DNA of 45,774 bases from contig PBYF01000109.1 of assembly GCA_002729515.1 (NCBI GenBank), positions 1-45,774 on the forward strand, read 5' to 3'. The DNA comes from Deltaproteobacteria bacterium. Its GTDB lineage: Bacteria > Myxococcota_A > UBA9160 > SMWR01. Shown one piece after another: positions 30,507 through 38,226 of this stretch. Position numbers and translations under genes: made by a program. How positions within the stretch are numbered: the stretch's first letter is position 1; each line of letters begins with the position of its first letter. The notes beneath the pieces are model-generated. The model saw only the letters and a program-made list of their open reading frames with translations, was not told the DNA's origin and ran no database searches.

Positions 30507-32057
30507 ATGCGCTTTCACGCCGAGTCTTCCCGCGACGCGTACGATGTCATCGTGGTCGGCGCGGGTATCGGCGGCCTGACCGCCGCAGCACTCCTGGCCC
30601 GGACCGGGCGAGATGTGCTGGTGGTGGAGCGGCACGACCGGGTGGGTGGATACGCGCACTCGTTCCGCCGCGGGCGCTATCTATTCGATGCCGCCGTGCA
30701 CCTGGTAGGCGGCTGTGCCCCGGTGTCCTTCGAGGGGGGCGGGCTGCTCCACCGGGTGCTCTCGAGCGTCGGCGCCGACCGGGAGTGCGACTTTGCGCGC
30801 GTCGACCCCTTTTATTCGGTGGGCTTTCCCGACGCCACGCTCGATGTGTCTACTGGTCTCGATGAATTCGTCAGGGTCCATGCCGAACTCGTTCCGGACG
30901 AACGCAAGGGTCTGAAGCAGTTTGCCCAGGAGTGCCTCAACATTCGCCAGGAGGTGTATCGGGCGTCGGAACTCGCGGCATCCTTTTCGGTGGGTGCAGA
31001 CTCCGGACGTTTCCCGACGTTGTTGCACTACAGGCGTGCAACGCTGGGTCACGCACTCGACGCGCACCTCGACTCACCGCGGGCCAAGGCGTTGCTGGGT
31101 GCGCTGTGGCCGTACCTGGGCCTGCCGCCCTCACGAGTTTCATTTCTCTACTTCGCCACGATGCTCATGAGCTACGTCGTGGACGGGGCGTTCTACTGTC
31201 GCGGAAGCTTTCAGCGTTTTGCCGACGCACTGGCCGGTTCGGTCGTCGACTGTGGGGGCGAAGTGCTGTTGAGAAGTTCGGTGCGCCGCATCGTGGTCGA
31301 AGCCGGGTGCGCGCGGGGCGTGATGCTCGAGAACGGGCAGCAGATTTCAGCACCGCTCGTTTTTTCCAACATCGACGCTGTCCAGACAGCCCAAGAACTC
31401 GTGGGAACCGAAGTGCTTCCGTCTGCCTACTGCGAGAGCTTGCGCGCCCTCGAGCCCTCGCACTCTGCCTTCGTCGTCTACATGGCGGGGCGCTTCGGTG
31501 CGGACACACTTCCGCGCAGCCACGAAACCTTCCTCTACTCCGACTGGGATCACGATGCAGCCTACGCGAGCACGCTTGCTGCCGATCCCTCGTGGCTCTC
31601 GGTGACGGTCCCGTCGCATATCGATCCGGCCGCAGCGCCGGCTGGCGAGGACATCGTGACGTTGACCACTCTCATGCCCCGCCGGCTGGCCAGGCCGTGG
31701 CGTGATGAGAAGCAGCCCATGGTGGAAAGAATGCTGGATTTGGCGGAACGCAGCCTGCCGGGCCTTCGCGACGGTGCGGTTTTTACCGAGGGCGGTTCAC
31801 CGCGCACGATGGAGCGTTACACGCGCAACAGCGGCGGCGCCATCTACGGCTGGGAGACTTCACCGGCCCAGGTGGGTCTCGGACGATCCGGCTTCGACAT
31901 GCCTGTCGAAGGCCTCCACCTCGTGGGCCACTGGGCGCAGCCCGGTGGTGGCGTCTACGGGGTCGTGTCGTCGGGAGTCCAGGCCGCGTGGCGGGCGCTA
32001 GGTCTTGCAAGCGAGAAGGATCTGTGGCGCTTGCTCGCGGGACCGGTCGGGGAGTAG
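30507..32057 (+). CDS. CrtI/phytoene desaturase-like FAD oxidoreductase
   Basis: A 516-residue flavoprotein. The N-terminus has YDVIVVGAGIGGLTAAALLARTG and the second FAD motif ERHDRVGGYAHSFRRGRYLFDAAVH, as in carotenoid desaturases/isomerases and retinol-saturase-like enzymes. The C-terminus has GLHLVGHWAQPGGGVYGVVSSGVQAA, matching the CrtI family signature. No phytoene synthase is nearby, so a role on the polyene chain (desaturation or double-bond isomerisation) is more likely than carotenoid synthesis. The ATG at 30507 starts the typical N-terminus. It is divergent from the ACP2 operon. Confidence 0.88.
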   Translation: MRFHAESSRDAYDVIVVGAGIGGLTAAALLARTGRDVLVVERHDRVGGYAHSFRRGRYLFDAAVHLVGGCAPVSFEGGGLLHRVLSSVGADRECDFARVDPFYSVGFPDATLDVSTGLDEFVRVHAELVPDERKGLKQFAQECLNIRQEVYRASELAASFSVGADSGRFPTLLHYRRATLGHALDAHLDSPRAKALLGALWPYLGLPPSRVSFLYFATMLMSYVVDGAFYCRGSFQRFADALAGSVVDCGGEVLLRSSVRRIVVEAGCARGVMLENGQQISAPLVFSNIDAVQTAQELVGTEVLPSAYCESLRALEPSHSAFVVYMAGRFGADTLPRSHETFLYSDWDHDAAYASTLAADPSWLSVTVPSHIDPAAAPAGEDIVTLTTLMPRRLARPWRDEKQPMVERMLDLAERSLPGLRDGAVFTEGGSPRTMERYTRNSGGAIYGWETSPAQVGLGRSGFDMPVEGLHLVGHWAQPGGGVYGVVSSGVQAAWRALGLASEKDLWRLLAGPVGE

Positions 32058-32297
32058 ACCGCAGGCTCGGCTGGAGTCTCTATCCGAGGGATGGGGCTGG
32101 GTGCCGCGCTCGGCCGAGCCGTGTCCGCTCCCCGGGACGGAGTGACCTGAGATCGTGGAAAGCGAGTTTCTGCTGCGGGGGTCCTGCGTCGGGCTGCCCA
32201 CGAGGCCCACCGGACGATTCCGGCCCCCGGCCCGAAGGCAGCTGCATGGTTTCCGTCGGCTCGTAGCGGCTCTCTGGCTTCGTGTAAGCTGAGTCCA
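32058..32297. other. 240-bp spacer before the ketosynthase operon
   Basis: A GC-rich stretch with short palindromes such as GCTCGGCCGAGC (32108-32119). No gene, clear promoter or terminator is recognised. Confidence 0.4.
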
Positions 32298-33497
32298 ATG
32301 ACGGACGCCAGCGCGGGCTGCGCGCTCAGCGCCATGGGTATGGTGAATGCGCTCGGCCGGGGCGCCGACGAGATCTGGCCGCGGCTCCTGGCAGGTGACC
32401 AGTCACACTTCTGTGTGCGAGAGGACCTGGTGCCCGGACGCAGCCTGCTCGTGGCCGAGGTGTCGGGGTCATTGCCGCCGGTTCCCAAGGGGTTGTCGGC
32501 CTACGCCTGTCGCAACAATTCGCTGCTGCTGGCGGCGCTGGAACAGATCGAAACGGAGATCTCAGAAGCGCGGCGCGCTTTTGGCTCCGGGCGGCTCGGG
32601 GTGGTAATCGGAACGAGCACTTGTGGGGTCAGCGATGCGGAGGCTGCGATCCGCGAACAGCTGGAGACCGGACGGTTGGCGCCGGCCTTCGACTACGCTC
32701 AGCTCGAGTTCGGCGGGGCGGCCAGCTTCGTGGCCGAACTTTTCGGGATCTCGGGACCCGTCTATACCATCTCGACGGCGTGCTCGTCGGGAGCGCGGGC
32801 GCTGGTCTCCGCCCGTTCCCTGCTGGCGCTGGGCGTGTGCGATGCGGTGGTCTGCGGTGCGGCCGATTCGCTGTGCGGGCTCACCACCAATGGTTTCAGC
32901 AGACTTCAGGTGATCTCGGACCGCATCACCAACCCGTGTAGTGTGAACCGGGACGGTCTCACGCTCGGCGAGGGTTCCGTTGCGTTCCTGGCGACCCGGG
33001 CCAATGGGGGCGTGCAGCTTCGGGGCATCGGCGAGTCGAGCGAGGCACACCACATGTCGGCACCGGATCCGAAAGGCGCGGGTGCCGAGTGGGCGATGCG
33101 CCAAGCTCTGCTCGATGCGGACCTCGAGCCGGAAGAGATCGCCTACCTGAATCTCCATGGAACCGGGACTCCGCTCAACGATGCCATGGAGTGTCCGGCG
33201 GTGGTGCGGGCGTTCGGGTCTCCGCCGCCGTCGAGTTCGACCAAGCCGCTGGTCGGACACACGCTCGGTGCGGCGGGGGGCATGGAGGCGGGCTTTTGCT
33301 GGCTCATGCTCGGGAACACCCGGGGTGGAGAGCTGCTCCTGCCACCGCATTGCTACGACGGACAAGTGGATGCGGCGCTCGCAGAGGTGCCCCTTGCAAG
33401 CAAGGGAATGCGAGCCCGGGTTGCTCCGGTGATGACGAATTCCTTCGGGTTCGGCGGGAACAACTGCACGCTCGTGCTCGCACCTGGGGCGTCGTGA
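32298..33497 (+). CDS. beta-ketoacyl-ACP synthase (ApeO-like KS)
   Basis: A 399-residue ketosynthase with an intact Cys-His-His triad: Cys162 in ISTACSSGA, His287 in NLHGTGTPLND and His321 in VGHTLGAAGG. It elongates chains by decarboxylative Claisen condensation. In aryl polyene pathways the KS works as a heterodimer with a chain-length factor; the next gene, overlapping by 4 bp (GTGA), encodes that factor. The N-terminus is slightly shortened compared with FabF. Confidence 0.93.
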   Translation: MTDASAGCALSAMGMVNALGRGADEIWPRLLAGDQSHFCVREDLVPGRSLLVAEVSGSLPPVPKGLSAYACRNNSLLLAALEQIETEISEARRAFGSGRLGVVIGTSTCGVSDAEAAIREQLETGRLAPAFDYAQLEFGGAASFVAELFGISGPVYTISTACSSGARALVSARSLLALGVCDAVVCGAADSLCGLTTNGFSRLQVISDRITNPCSVNRDGLTLGEGSVAFLATRANGGVQLRGIGESSEAHHMSAPDPKGAGAEWAMRQALLDADLEPEEIAYLNLHGTGTPLNDAMECPAVVRAFGSPPPSSSTKPLVGHTLGAAGGMEAGFCWLMLGNTRGGELLLPPHCYDGQVDAALAEVPLASKGMRARVAPVMTNSFGFGGNNCTLVLAPGAS

Positions 33498-34237
33498 TCG
33501 GCGTCACGCTGGAACGCTGGGCGGCCTGGTCCCCGGGTCGCGAGGGCGCGCGGGCGTGGCAGGACTGGTGCGCGAGGCCGGTTCCGCTGGAAGAGGGAGG
33601 GGTTCCCGACGCGCGATTTCTTCCGCCGCTGCTCCGACGCCGCTGCAGCCCCATCGCCCGCATGATGCTCACTGCGGCGTTCGAGTGCTGCGATGAGGAG
33701 CAGAGGTCGCACATCGGAATGGTCTTCGCCTCCCGACATGGAAACATCAACGAATCAGTCGGCCTCTTCGAACGACTTGCCCGGCGCGAGCCACTCTCGC
33801 CCACACGCTTCAGCCACACGGTTCACAACGCTCAGGCGGGATTGTTCTCGATTGCGGCGGCCAACCGCTTTGGTTCGAGTTCCATCTCGGCCCGGGAAGA
33901 GACCTTCGCTTGCGGTTTTCTCGAGGCACTCACCTTTCTCGAGCGCGATCCGAACCGCCCTGTCCTCCTGGTGGTGGGTGACGCGCCACTCTCGGACACG
34001 TTCGCGCCGTTGGTCGAGGAGGCGCGCTGTGCCTACGCGCTGGCGCTCCTGCTCTCGAACGGACCCGGTCCCCGAATTGGTTTCGAGCTGGCATCCGGGG
34101 CCGGCGATGCCGTGAGTCCACCGTGGCCCGATGCGGCCGAGTTTCTTCGCTGGCACCTCTCGGGAGCGGCACGTCTCGCCCTGGGCACCGGCGTGCGCAC
34201 CTGGGTCTGGCAAAAGGTCGAGGGCTCCGACGGCTAA
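33494..34237 (+). CDS. ketosynthase chain-length factor (PF13723 type, ApeC-like)
   Basis: A 247-residue truncated KS-like protein. It lacks the nucleophilic cysteine; the equivalent region reads SHTVHNAQAGLFSIAAANRF, the pattern of the 'Ketoacyl-synt_2' chain-length factors. It is expected to pair with the KS encoded just upstream and set chain length. Start GTG 33494 is coupled to the KS stop. The end overlaps tail-to-tail with the halogenase-like gene. Confidence 0.9.
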   Translation: MIGVTLERWAAWSPGREGARAWQDWCARPVPLEEGGVPDARFLPPLLRRRCSPIARMMLTAAFECCDEEQRSHIGMVFASRHGNINESVGLFERLARREPLSPTRFSHTVHNAQAGLFSIAAANRFGSSSISAREETFACGFLEALTFLERDPNRPVLLVVGDAPLSDTFAPLVEEARCAYALALLLSNGPGPRIGFELASGAGDAVSPPWPDAAEFLRWHLSGAARLALGTGVRTWVWQKVEGSDG

Positions 34238-35484
34238 GCGTCGCGGATTCCGAACGAGTCCACGCCGGGCTCGCGCCTGGCGGCGCGAGCCAATGCCGCG
34301 AGGAGCCACGGATCGTAGCGGTGCTGGCTCGCCTCTCCGGTGAAGACACGGGGCAGGTGTCGGGAGAGGTGGGAATTCACCAGATGTCCGAAACGGGATT
34401 TCTCCGCCCGGTCGCGCATCTGGAGCAGGGCGAAAAACGTTCCGTCGTAGAAATAACTGATGGCGGCTCGCCAGGCCGCGAGGTGTCGCTCGTGACGGCC
34501 CGCGTAGCGGCGCAGAGCGCGCGGGCTGCCGGAGAGGACCGCCCGGGCCAGACTGTGCGCGGAGTGCATCGCCAGGTAGAGACCGCTCGAGAACACCGGG
34601 TCGATGAAGCCAAAAGCATCTCCGACCAGCGCCCAGTTCGGCCCGACGCCCCGCAGCGTCGTTAGCTGGTAGTTGGTGTAACGCATCACGGGTGCGATCC
34701 GGCGTGCCCCGGGCGCAAGGTTTCGCAGATACGAATCGCCACTCAGGACCGCGTCGAACTGCGCTTCGGGCGTTTCGCCCCTTGTGGAGAGTACGTCTGG
34801 ATGGGCGACGATACCCACGGAAACGCGGCCCGGGAGTGGGATCCGCCAGCACCAGCCCTGTTCGAGGCGGTCCGAGTGCACGTGTCCCTCGCGGTCGAGC
34901 GGGACGCCTTCGCAGTGTGAGAAGAGCGCCGTGTCGCGCCGCGTTCCCAGGTCGGTGGGCAGCCCGAGCAGACGTGCCACGATCCGCGCACGGCCGCTGG
35001 CATCGACGATCAGGTCCGGTTGCGCATCGAAACCGGCTGCAGCGAGCGTCTCCTCCAGTAGCCGGATGCGGTCGCCGCTGTCCTTCGTCATATGCGCTGC
35101 GGCCTTGACCACCTGTGCGCCGCTTTGCTGGCACTCGGTGAGAAGCGTCGCGTCGAATCGTTCTCGCGGGACGTTGTATGCGTATCCCGGCACCCGTGTG
35201 CACGCGGTCGCGAAGTCGATCTCGAATGAGTGTCCCGGCCCCATGACGAATGTGGCACCGGGTTTGAGAGTCGAGTATTTGCGGACTTCGTCTTCGATAC
35301 CGAGCTCGCGAAGGAAGGGAATCACCGCCGGAACCAGTGATTCCCCGACGACGAGCGCGTTCGGCCGTCCGCGAGAGAAGAGTGCGACGCGTAGGCCCGC
35401 TCGTGCCAGCAACGTCGCGACCATTGTTCCCGCCGGTCCGTCGCCTACCACGGCGACCGTGCGGATTCGATCTCCTGACACCAC
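34234..35484 (-). CDS. flavin-dependent halogenase-like enzyme
   Basis: A 416-residue flavoprotein with all visible hallmarks of the tryptophan/phenol halogenase family: FAD loop VVGDGPAGT (13-20), GESLVPA (47-53), a lysine at position 74 in TLKPGATF where the catalytic lysine (Lys79 in PrnA/RebH) is expected, WCWRIP (211-216) matching WxWxIP, and GDAFGFIDPVFSSGLYLAM (288-306). Xanthomonadins are brominated aryl polyenes, so a role in halogenating the aryl head is plausible. A reductase-type GGR-like oxidation is the alternative. GTG 35484 or 35481 is the start. Single gene, opposite to its neighbours. Confidence 0.88.
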   Translation of the reverse strand: MVSGDRIRTVAVVGDGPAGTMVATLLARAGLRVALFSRGRPNALVVGESLVPAVIPFLRELGIEDEVRKYSTLKPGATFVMGPGHSFEIDFATACTRVPGYAYNVPRERFDATLLTECQQSGAQVVKAAAHMTKDSGDRIRLLEETLAAAGFDAQPDLIVDASGRARIVARLLGLPTDLGTRRDTALFSHCEGVPLDREGHVHSDRLEQGWCWRIPLPGRVSVGIVAHPDVLSTRGETPEAQFDAVLSGDSYLRNLAPGARRIAPVMRYTNYQLTTLRGVGPNWALVGDAFGFIDPVFSSGLYLAMHSAHSLARAVLSGSPRALRRYAGRHERHLAAWRAAISYFYDGTFFALLQMRDRAEKSRFGHLVNSHLSRHLPRVFTGEASQHRYDPWLLAALARAARREPGVDSFGIRDA

Positions 35485-35548
35485 GCGGATTAGAACACGT
35501 GTCGCCGTGTTTGTCGATGCTGTAGCTAGTGGGTACCGTCGTCCCTGT

Positions 35549-36268
35549 ATGGACGGAGTGGAGACTGGTTCCGACGGTCGGCGACTTGCCGTGACGGTGG
35601 TTCAGACGCTCTTCTTCCTCGCCTTTCCGCTCATCGTCTGGTTGGCCTACACACATCTCGGCACACGGGCGCTCGGCACCCTGCTGATCGGTCTCTACGC
35701 TGTCGCGTTTTTCGTGCGCGGGCGCGGCTCGGCGGGTGAGCTCGGGGGCTTGGCGCGGCGGCATCTCCCGCTCGTCCTTCTCGTGCTGCTCGCAGTGGTT
35801 ACCGGCAGCGGCACGCTGCTCCTCTTCGTTCCCATGTTCGTGAGCCTCTATCTCTTTTGGACCTTTGCAGAGACCTTGCGAAGCGGGATGCCGATGATCG
35901 AACGCTTTGCACGCATGGTTGAGGTCGACTTGCCGGACTTCTGCGTCCCGTATTGTCGGAAGGTCACGCAGGTCTGGTGCTTTTTCCTCGCGGCCAACGC
36001 CCTCTGCGTGGGCGCCCTTGCCCTGTGGGCGCCCCTCGAGTGGTGGACGCTCTACGCGGGGCTCATCTTCTATCTTCTGATGGGAGCCCTGCTGGGGGGC
36101 GAATTCGTCTTTCGTAAGCTTTGGTTTCGCTACTACGGTGACGGGCTTGCGGACCGGATCTTCGCGAAGTTGTTCCCGCCGGAGCAGACCGAGAACGGAA
36201 GGCGCTCGCTGTTGTACGTGGAAACGCGGCTCAGCCGTCCCAGCGCTGGAACAGGAGCGAAGTGTTGA
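35549..36268 (+). CDS. COG4648-type integral membrane protein, paralog 2
   Basis: A 239-residue membrane protein. Its segments PDFCVPYCRKVTQVWCFFLAAN, EFVFRKLWFRYY and DRIFAKLFPPEQTENGRRSLLYVETR match the protein at 17258-18016 in the same order, so it is a second member of the same family within one cluster. The function is unknown; the family travels with aryl polyene acyltransferases. It is divergent from the halogenase-like gene (64-bp spacer) and overlaps the ketosynthase gene on the other strand by 38 bp tail-to-tail. Confidence 0.82.
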   Translation: MDGVETGSDGRRLAVTVVQTLFFLAFPLIVWLAYTHLGTRALGTLLIGLYAVAFFVRGRGSAGELGGLARRHLPLVLLVLLAVVTGSGTLLLFVPMFVSLYLFWTFAETLRSGMPMIERFARMVEVDLPDFCVPYCRKVTQVWCFFLAANALCVGALALWAPLEWWTLYAGLIFYLLMGALLGGEFVFRKLWFRYYGDGLADRIFAKLFPPEQTENGRRSLLYVETRLSRPSAGTGAKC

Positions 36269-37466
36269 TGCCGCCGAAGGCGAAGTTGTTGCTCATCGCA
36301 ATTCGCACATCCACCGATCGCGGCTTCTCCTGGACGTAGTCGAGCGGCGCGCAGGCCGAGTCTACCTGCTCGAGGTTCAGCGTGGGTGCGACCCAGCCCT
36401 CGCGGGTCATCTCGATCGTAATCCAGGCCTCGAGTGCACCGCACGCGCCCAGCGTATGACCCAGGTGACCCTTTAGGGAGCTCACGGGAATGCGGTCTCC
36501 GAAAACGGCATGGGTCGCCCTGCTCTCCGCCGTGTCGCCGGCCGGCGTACCGGTGGCGTGGGCGTCGACGTAGTCGACGTCGCAGGGTTCGATCTCCGCG
36601 CCGGCGAGTCCCAGGCGCATCACCTCCTCCATGCCCGCGGGATCCGGGTTTGTCATGTGACGGCCGTCGCAGTTGGTCGCGTAGCCGATCACCTCGGCGT
36701 GGATCGGCACACCCCGCGCACGGGCATGCTCGAGATCTTCCAGCACCAGGCAGCCGGCACCTTCTCCTACGACGAGTCCATCGCGGTCGGCGTCGAAGGG
36801 TCGCGGCGTGTGCTGGGGCGATTCGTTGCGGGTCGACGCGGCGTAGAGAACGTCGAAGACGGCGACATCCATAGCGTCGAATTCATCGGCCCCTCCCGCG
36901 AGCATCACGTCCTGCTGGCCGAAACGGATGGCGTCGTAGGCCTGGCCGATTCCCTGGCTTCCGGAGGTGCAGGCGCTGGCGGTGGGCATGACGCGGCCCC
37001 GTATGCCGAAAAAAGACGCGACGTTGGCGGCGCAGCTGTGGCTCATGAACTTGAGGTACTCGCTGGCGGCGATGCCACGCAATGTTCTGTTTCCATGCAG
37101 TTGCCCGGTAAAGGCGGCCATCGCCGGCGGGCTGCCCGAGTTCGATCCGTAGCTGATCCCGGTCCTCCCGGAGGAGAGGGCCGGGTGGTCGCGAAGACGG
37201 GCGTTTTCGAGGGCAAGCTCTACCGAGCGCGTAGCGAGCAGGGCGACGCGTCCCATGGACCGGAGGCTCTTGCGGGGGTAGTGCTCCGGTGTCTCGAATT
37301 GGGTAGCCGGCGCGCCGACCCGGCAGGCGAGGCCGTCGATCTCCGACCACTCCGGTATGCGGCGCACGCCGGAGCGTCCGGCGCGCAGGGAAGCGCGGAC
37401 CTGGGCCCAGTCGAGGCCTACGGACGTCAGGCCGGCCATGCCGGTGACGACGACGCGTCGGGTCAT
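36231..37466 (-). CDS. beta-ketoacyl-ACP synthase (FabF-like, ApeR-like KS)
   Basis: A 411-residue ketosynthase with the triad Cys166 in TASACTSGSQG, His303 in DAHATGTPAGD and His337 in GHLGHTLGACGA. Starts MTRRVVVTGMAGLTSVG. A second FabF-like KS (ApeR) is typical of aryl polyene clusters and probably supports initiation or early elongation. It follows the decayed acyltransferase by 7 bp and is the last gene of the leftward operon beginning with the PlsC-like gene at 39006. Confidence 0.93.
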   Translation of the reverse strand: MTRRVVVTGMAGLTSVGLDWAQVRASLRAGRSGVRRIPEWSEIDGLACRVGAPATQFETPEHYPRKSLRSMGRVALLATRSVELALENARLRDHPALSSGRTGISYGSNSGSPPAMAAFTGQLHGNRTLRGIAASEYLKFMSHSCAANVASFFGIRGRVMPTASACTSGSQGIGQAYDAIRFGQQDVMLAGGADEFDAMDVAVFDVLYAASTRNESPQHTPRPFDADRDGLVVGEGAGCLVLEDLEHARARGVPIHAEVIGYATNCDGRHMTNPDPAGMEEVMRLGLAGAEIEPCDVDYVDAHATGTPAGDTAESRATHAVFGDRIPVSSLKGHLGHTLGACGALEAWITIEMTREGWVAPTLNLEQVDSACAPLDYVQEKPRSVDVRIAMSNNFAFGGINTSLLFQRWDG

Positions 37467-37473
37467 CGGCGAT

Positions 37474-37986
37474 TCAGGACGAGGGGGCGTCGTCCCCGTA
37501 ATCGAAGCAGTCGAACCACTGGTAGAAAGCCTCCAGGCAATAATGTTCGAGTCAATGGGCGTATGTTGTCAACAGCTTTGCAGCGTCCTTCTCGCGCTGG
37601 CTCCGGGGAAGCTGTGCCTCTTCGGTGAGTTTCTCGGTGTGCACCGAATAGCGGTTCGTTCCGACACGTAGCGCCAGCATCAGGGGCACCGGTTGGCCGC
37701 GGGGTGGGCGAGGAGAAACGGAGCCTGCGGGAACTCGACCGGGTCGCCCAGGAAGGGCACCTGGATTCTGCGCCCGCAGGGATCACCCCATACCCGCGCA
37801 AGGTAGTCCCGGGAGGCCTTCCGGTCGGTGAGAAAGAAGTAGCTGGTGATGACGTGGACCCAAGCGAGATATGCGCGGAGCCCTGGGTCGCGGCAGCACC
37901 ACACGGTGACGCGTGTGCCCAGGAGCGTCCCGCGTCCACCGGTTCGAGGAGTCGCCGTCGCCCGCCGGACCGCTACTGGTGGCCAT
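37474..37986 (-). pseudogene. decayed LpxL/HtrB-type acyltransferase of the polyene cluster
   Basis: Stretches of an LPLAT remain in order but in broken frames. The N-terminal membrane part reads LLGTRVTVWCCRDPGLRAYL and SYFFLTDRKASRDYLARVWG in one frame, while the likely ATG (37986) is in another. The centre, including the HxxxxD catalytic region, is missing (about 120 residues against family size). VPFLGDPVEFPQAPFLLAHP then shifts frame into PLMLALRVGTNRYSVHTEKL, which runs to a TGA (37554-37552) and continues as LEHYCLEAFYQWFDCFDY, the typical family C-terminus. So there is one deletion, at least two frameshifts and one stop. It overlaps the ACP3 stop at its start, as an operon gene would. 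Confidence 0.8.
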
Positions 37987-38215
37987 CGATCAAATCGACG
38001 ACATCCTGGATGGTCGTGACCGACCGCAGCTCCTCTTCCGCGAAGCGGTAGCCAGTCTTCTCCTCCAGGCGCACAGCCATGTCGACGGCATCGATGCTGT
38101 CGAGGTCGAGATCGTCGATCAAGTGTGTTGCCGGGTCCAACTCGTCCGCACTGAATTCGAATTCATGCATCAATACCTCGGCGACCCAGCCGAAAATCTC
38201 TTCCTTGGACTGCAT
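37973..38215 (-). CDS. acyl carrier protein 3 of the polyene cluster
   Basis: An 80-residue ACP with the phosphopantetheine serine in DDLDLDSIDAVDMAVRLEE. It lies between the PlsC-like gene and the acyltransferase remnant, in the operon with the second KS. Aryl polyene clusters usually have two ACPs (ApeE, ApeF); this one and ACP1 fit that pair, with the PCP-like ACP2 as an addition. Confidence 0.92.
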   Translation of the reverse strand: MQSKEEIFGWVAEVLMHEFEFSADELDPATHLIDDLDLDSIDAVDMAVRLEEKTGYRFAEEELRSVTTIQDVVDLIDGHQ

Positions 38216-38226
38216 CCCAGATTCCC

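Noticed and set aside
30507-32057. Carotenoid pathway gene
   Set aside because: The protein is CrtI-like, but no crtB, crtE or crtY lies in the window and the neighbours are polyene synthases.
37552-37554. Selenocysteine at the in-frame TGA of the decayed acyltransferase
   Set aside because: Homologous LPLAT ends do not have a redox Cys at this point, no SECIS-like hairpin was seen, and the gene has other frameshifts and a deletion.
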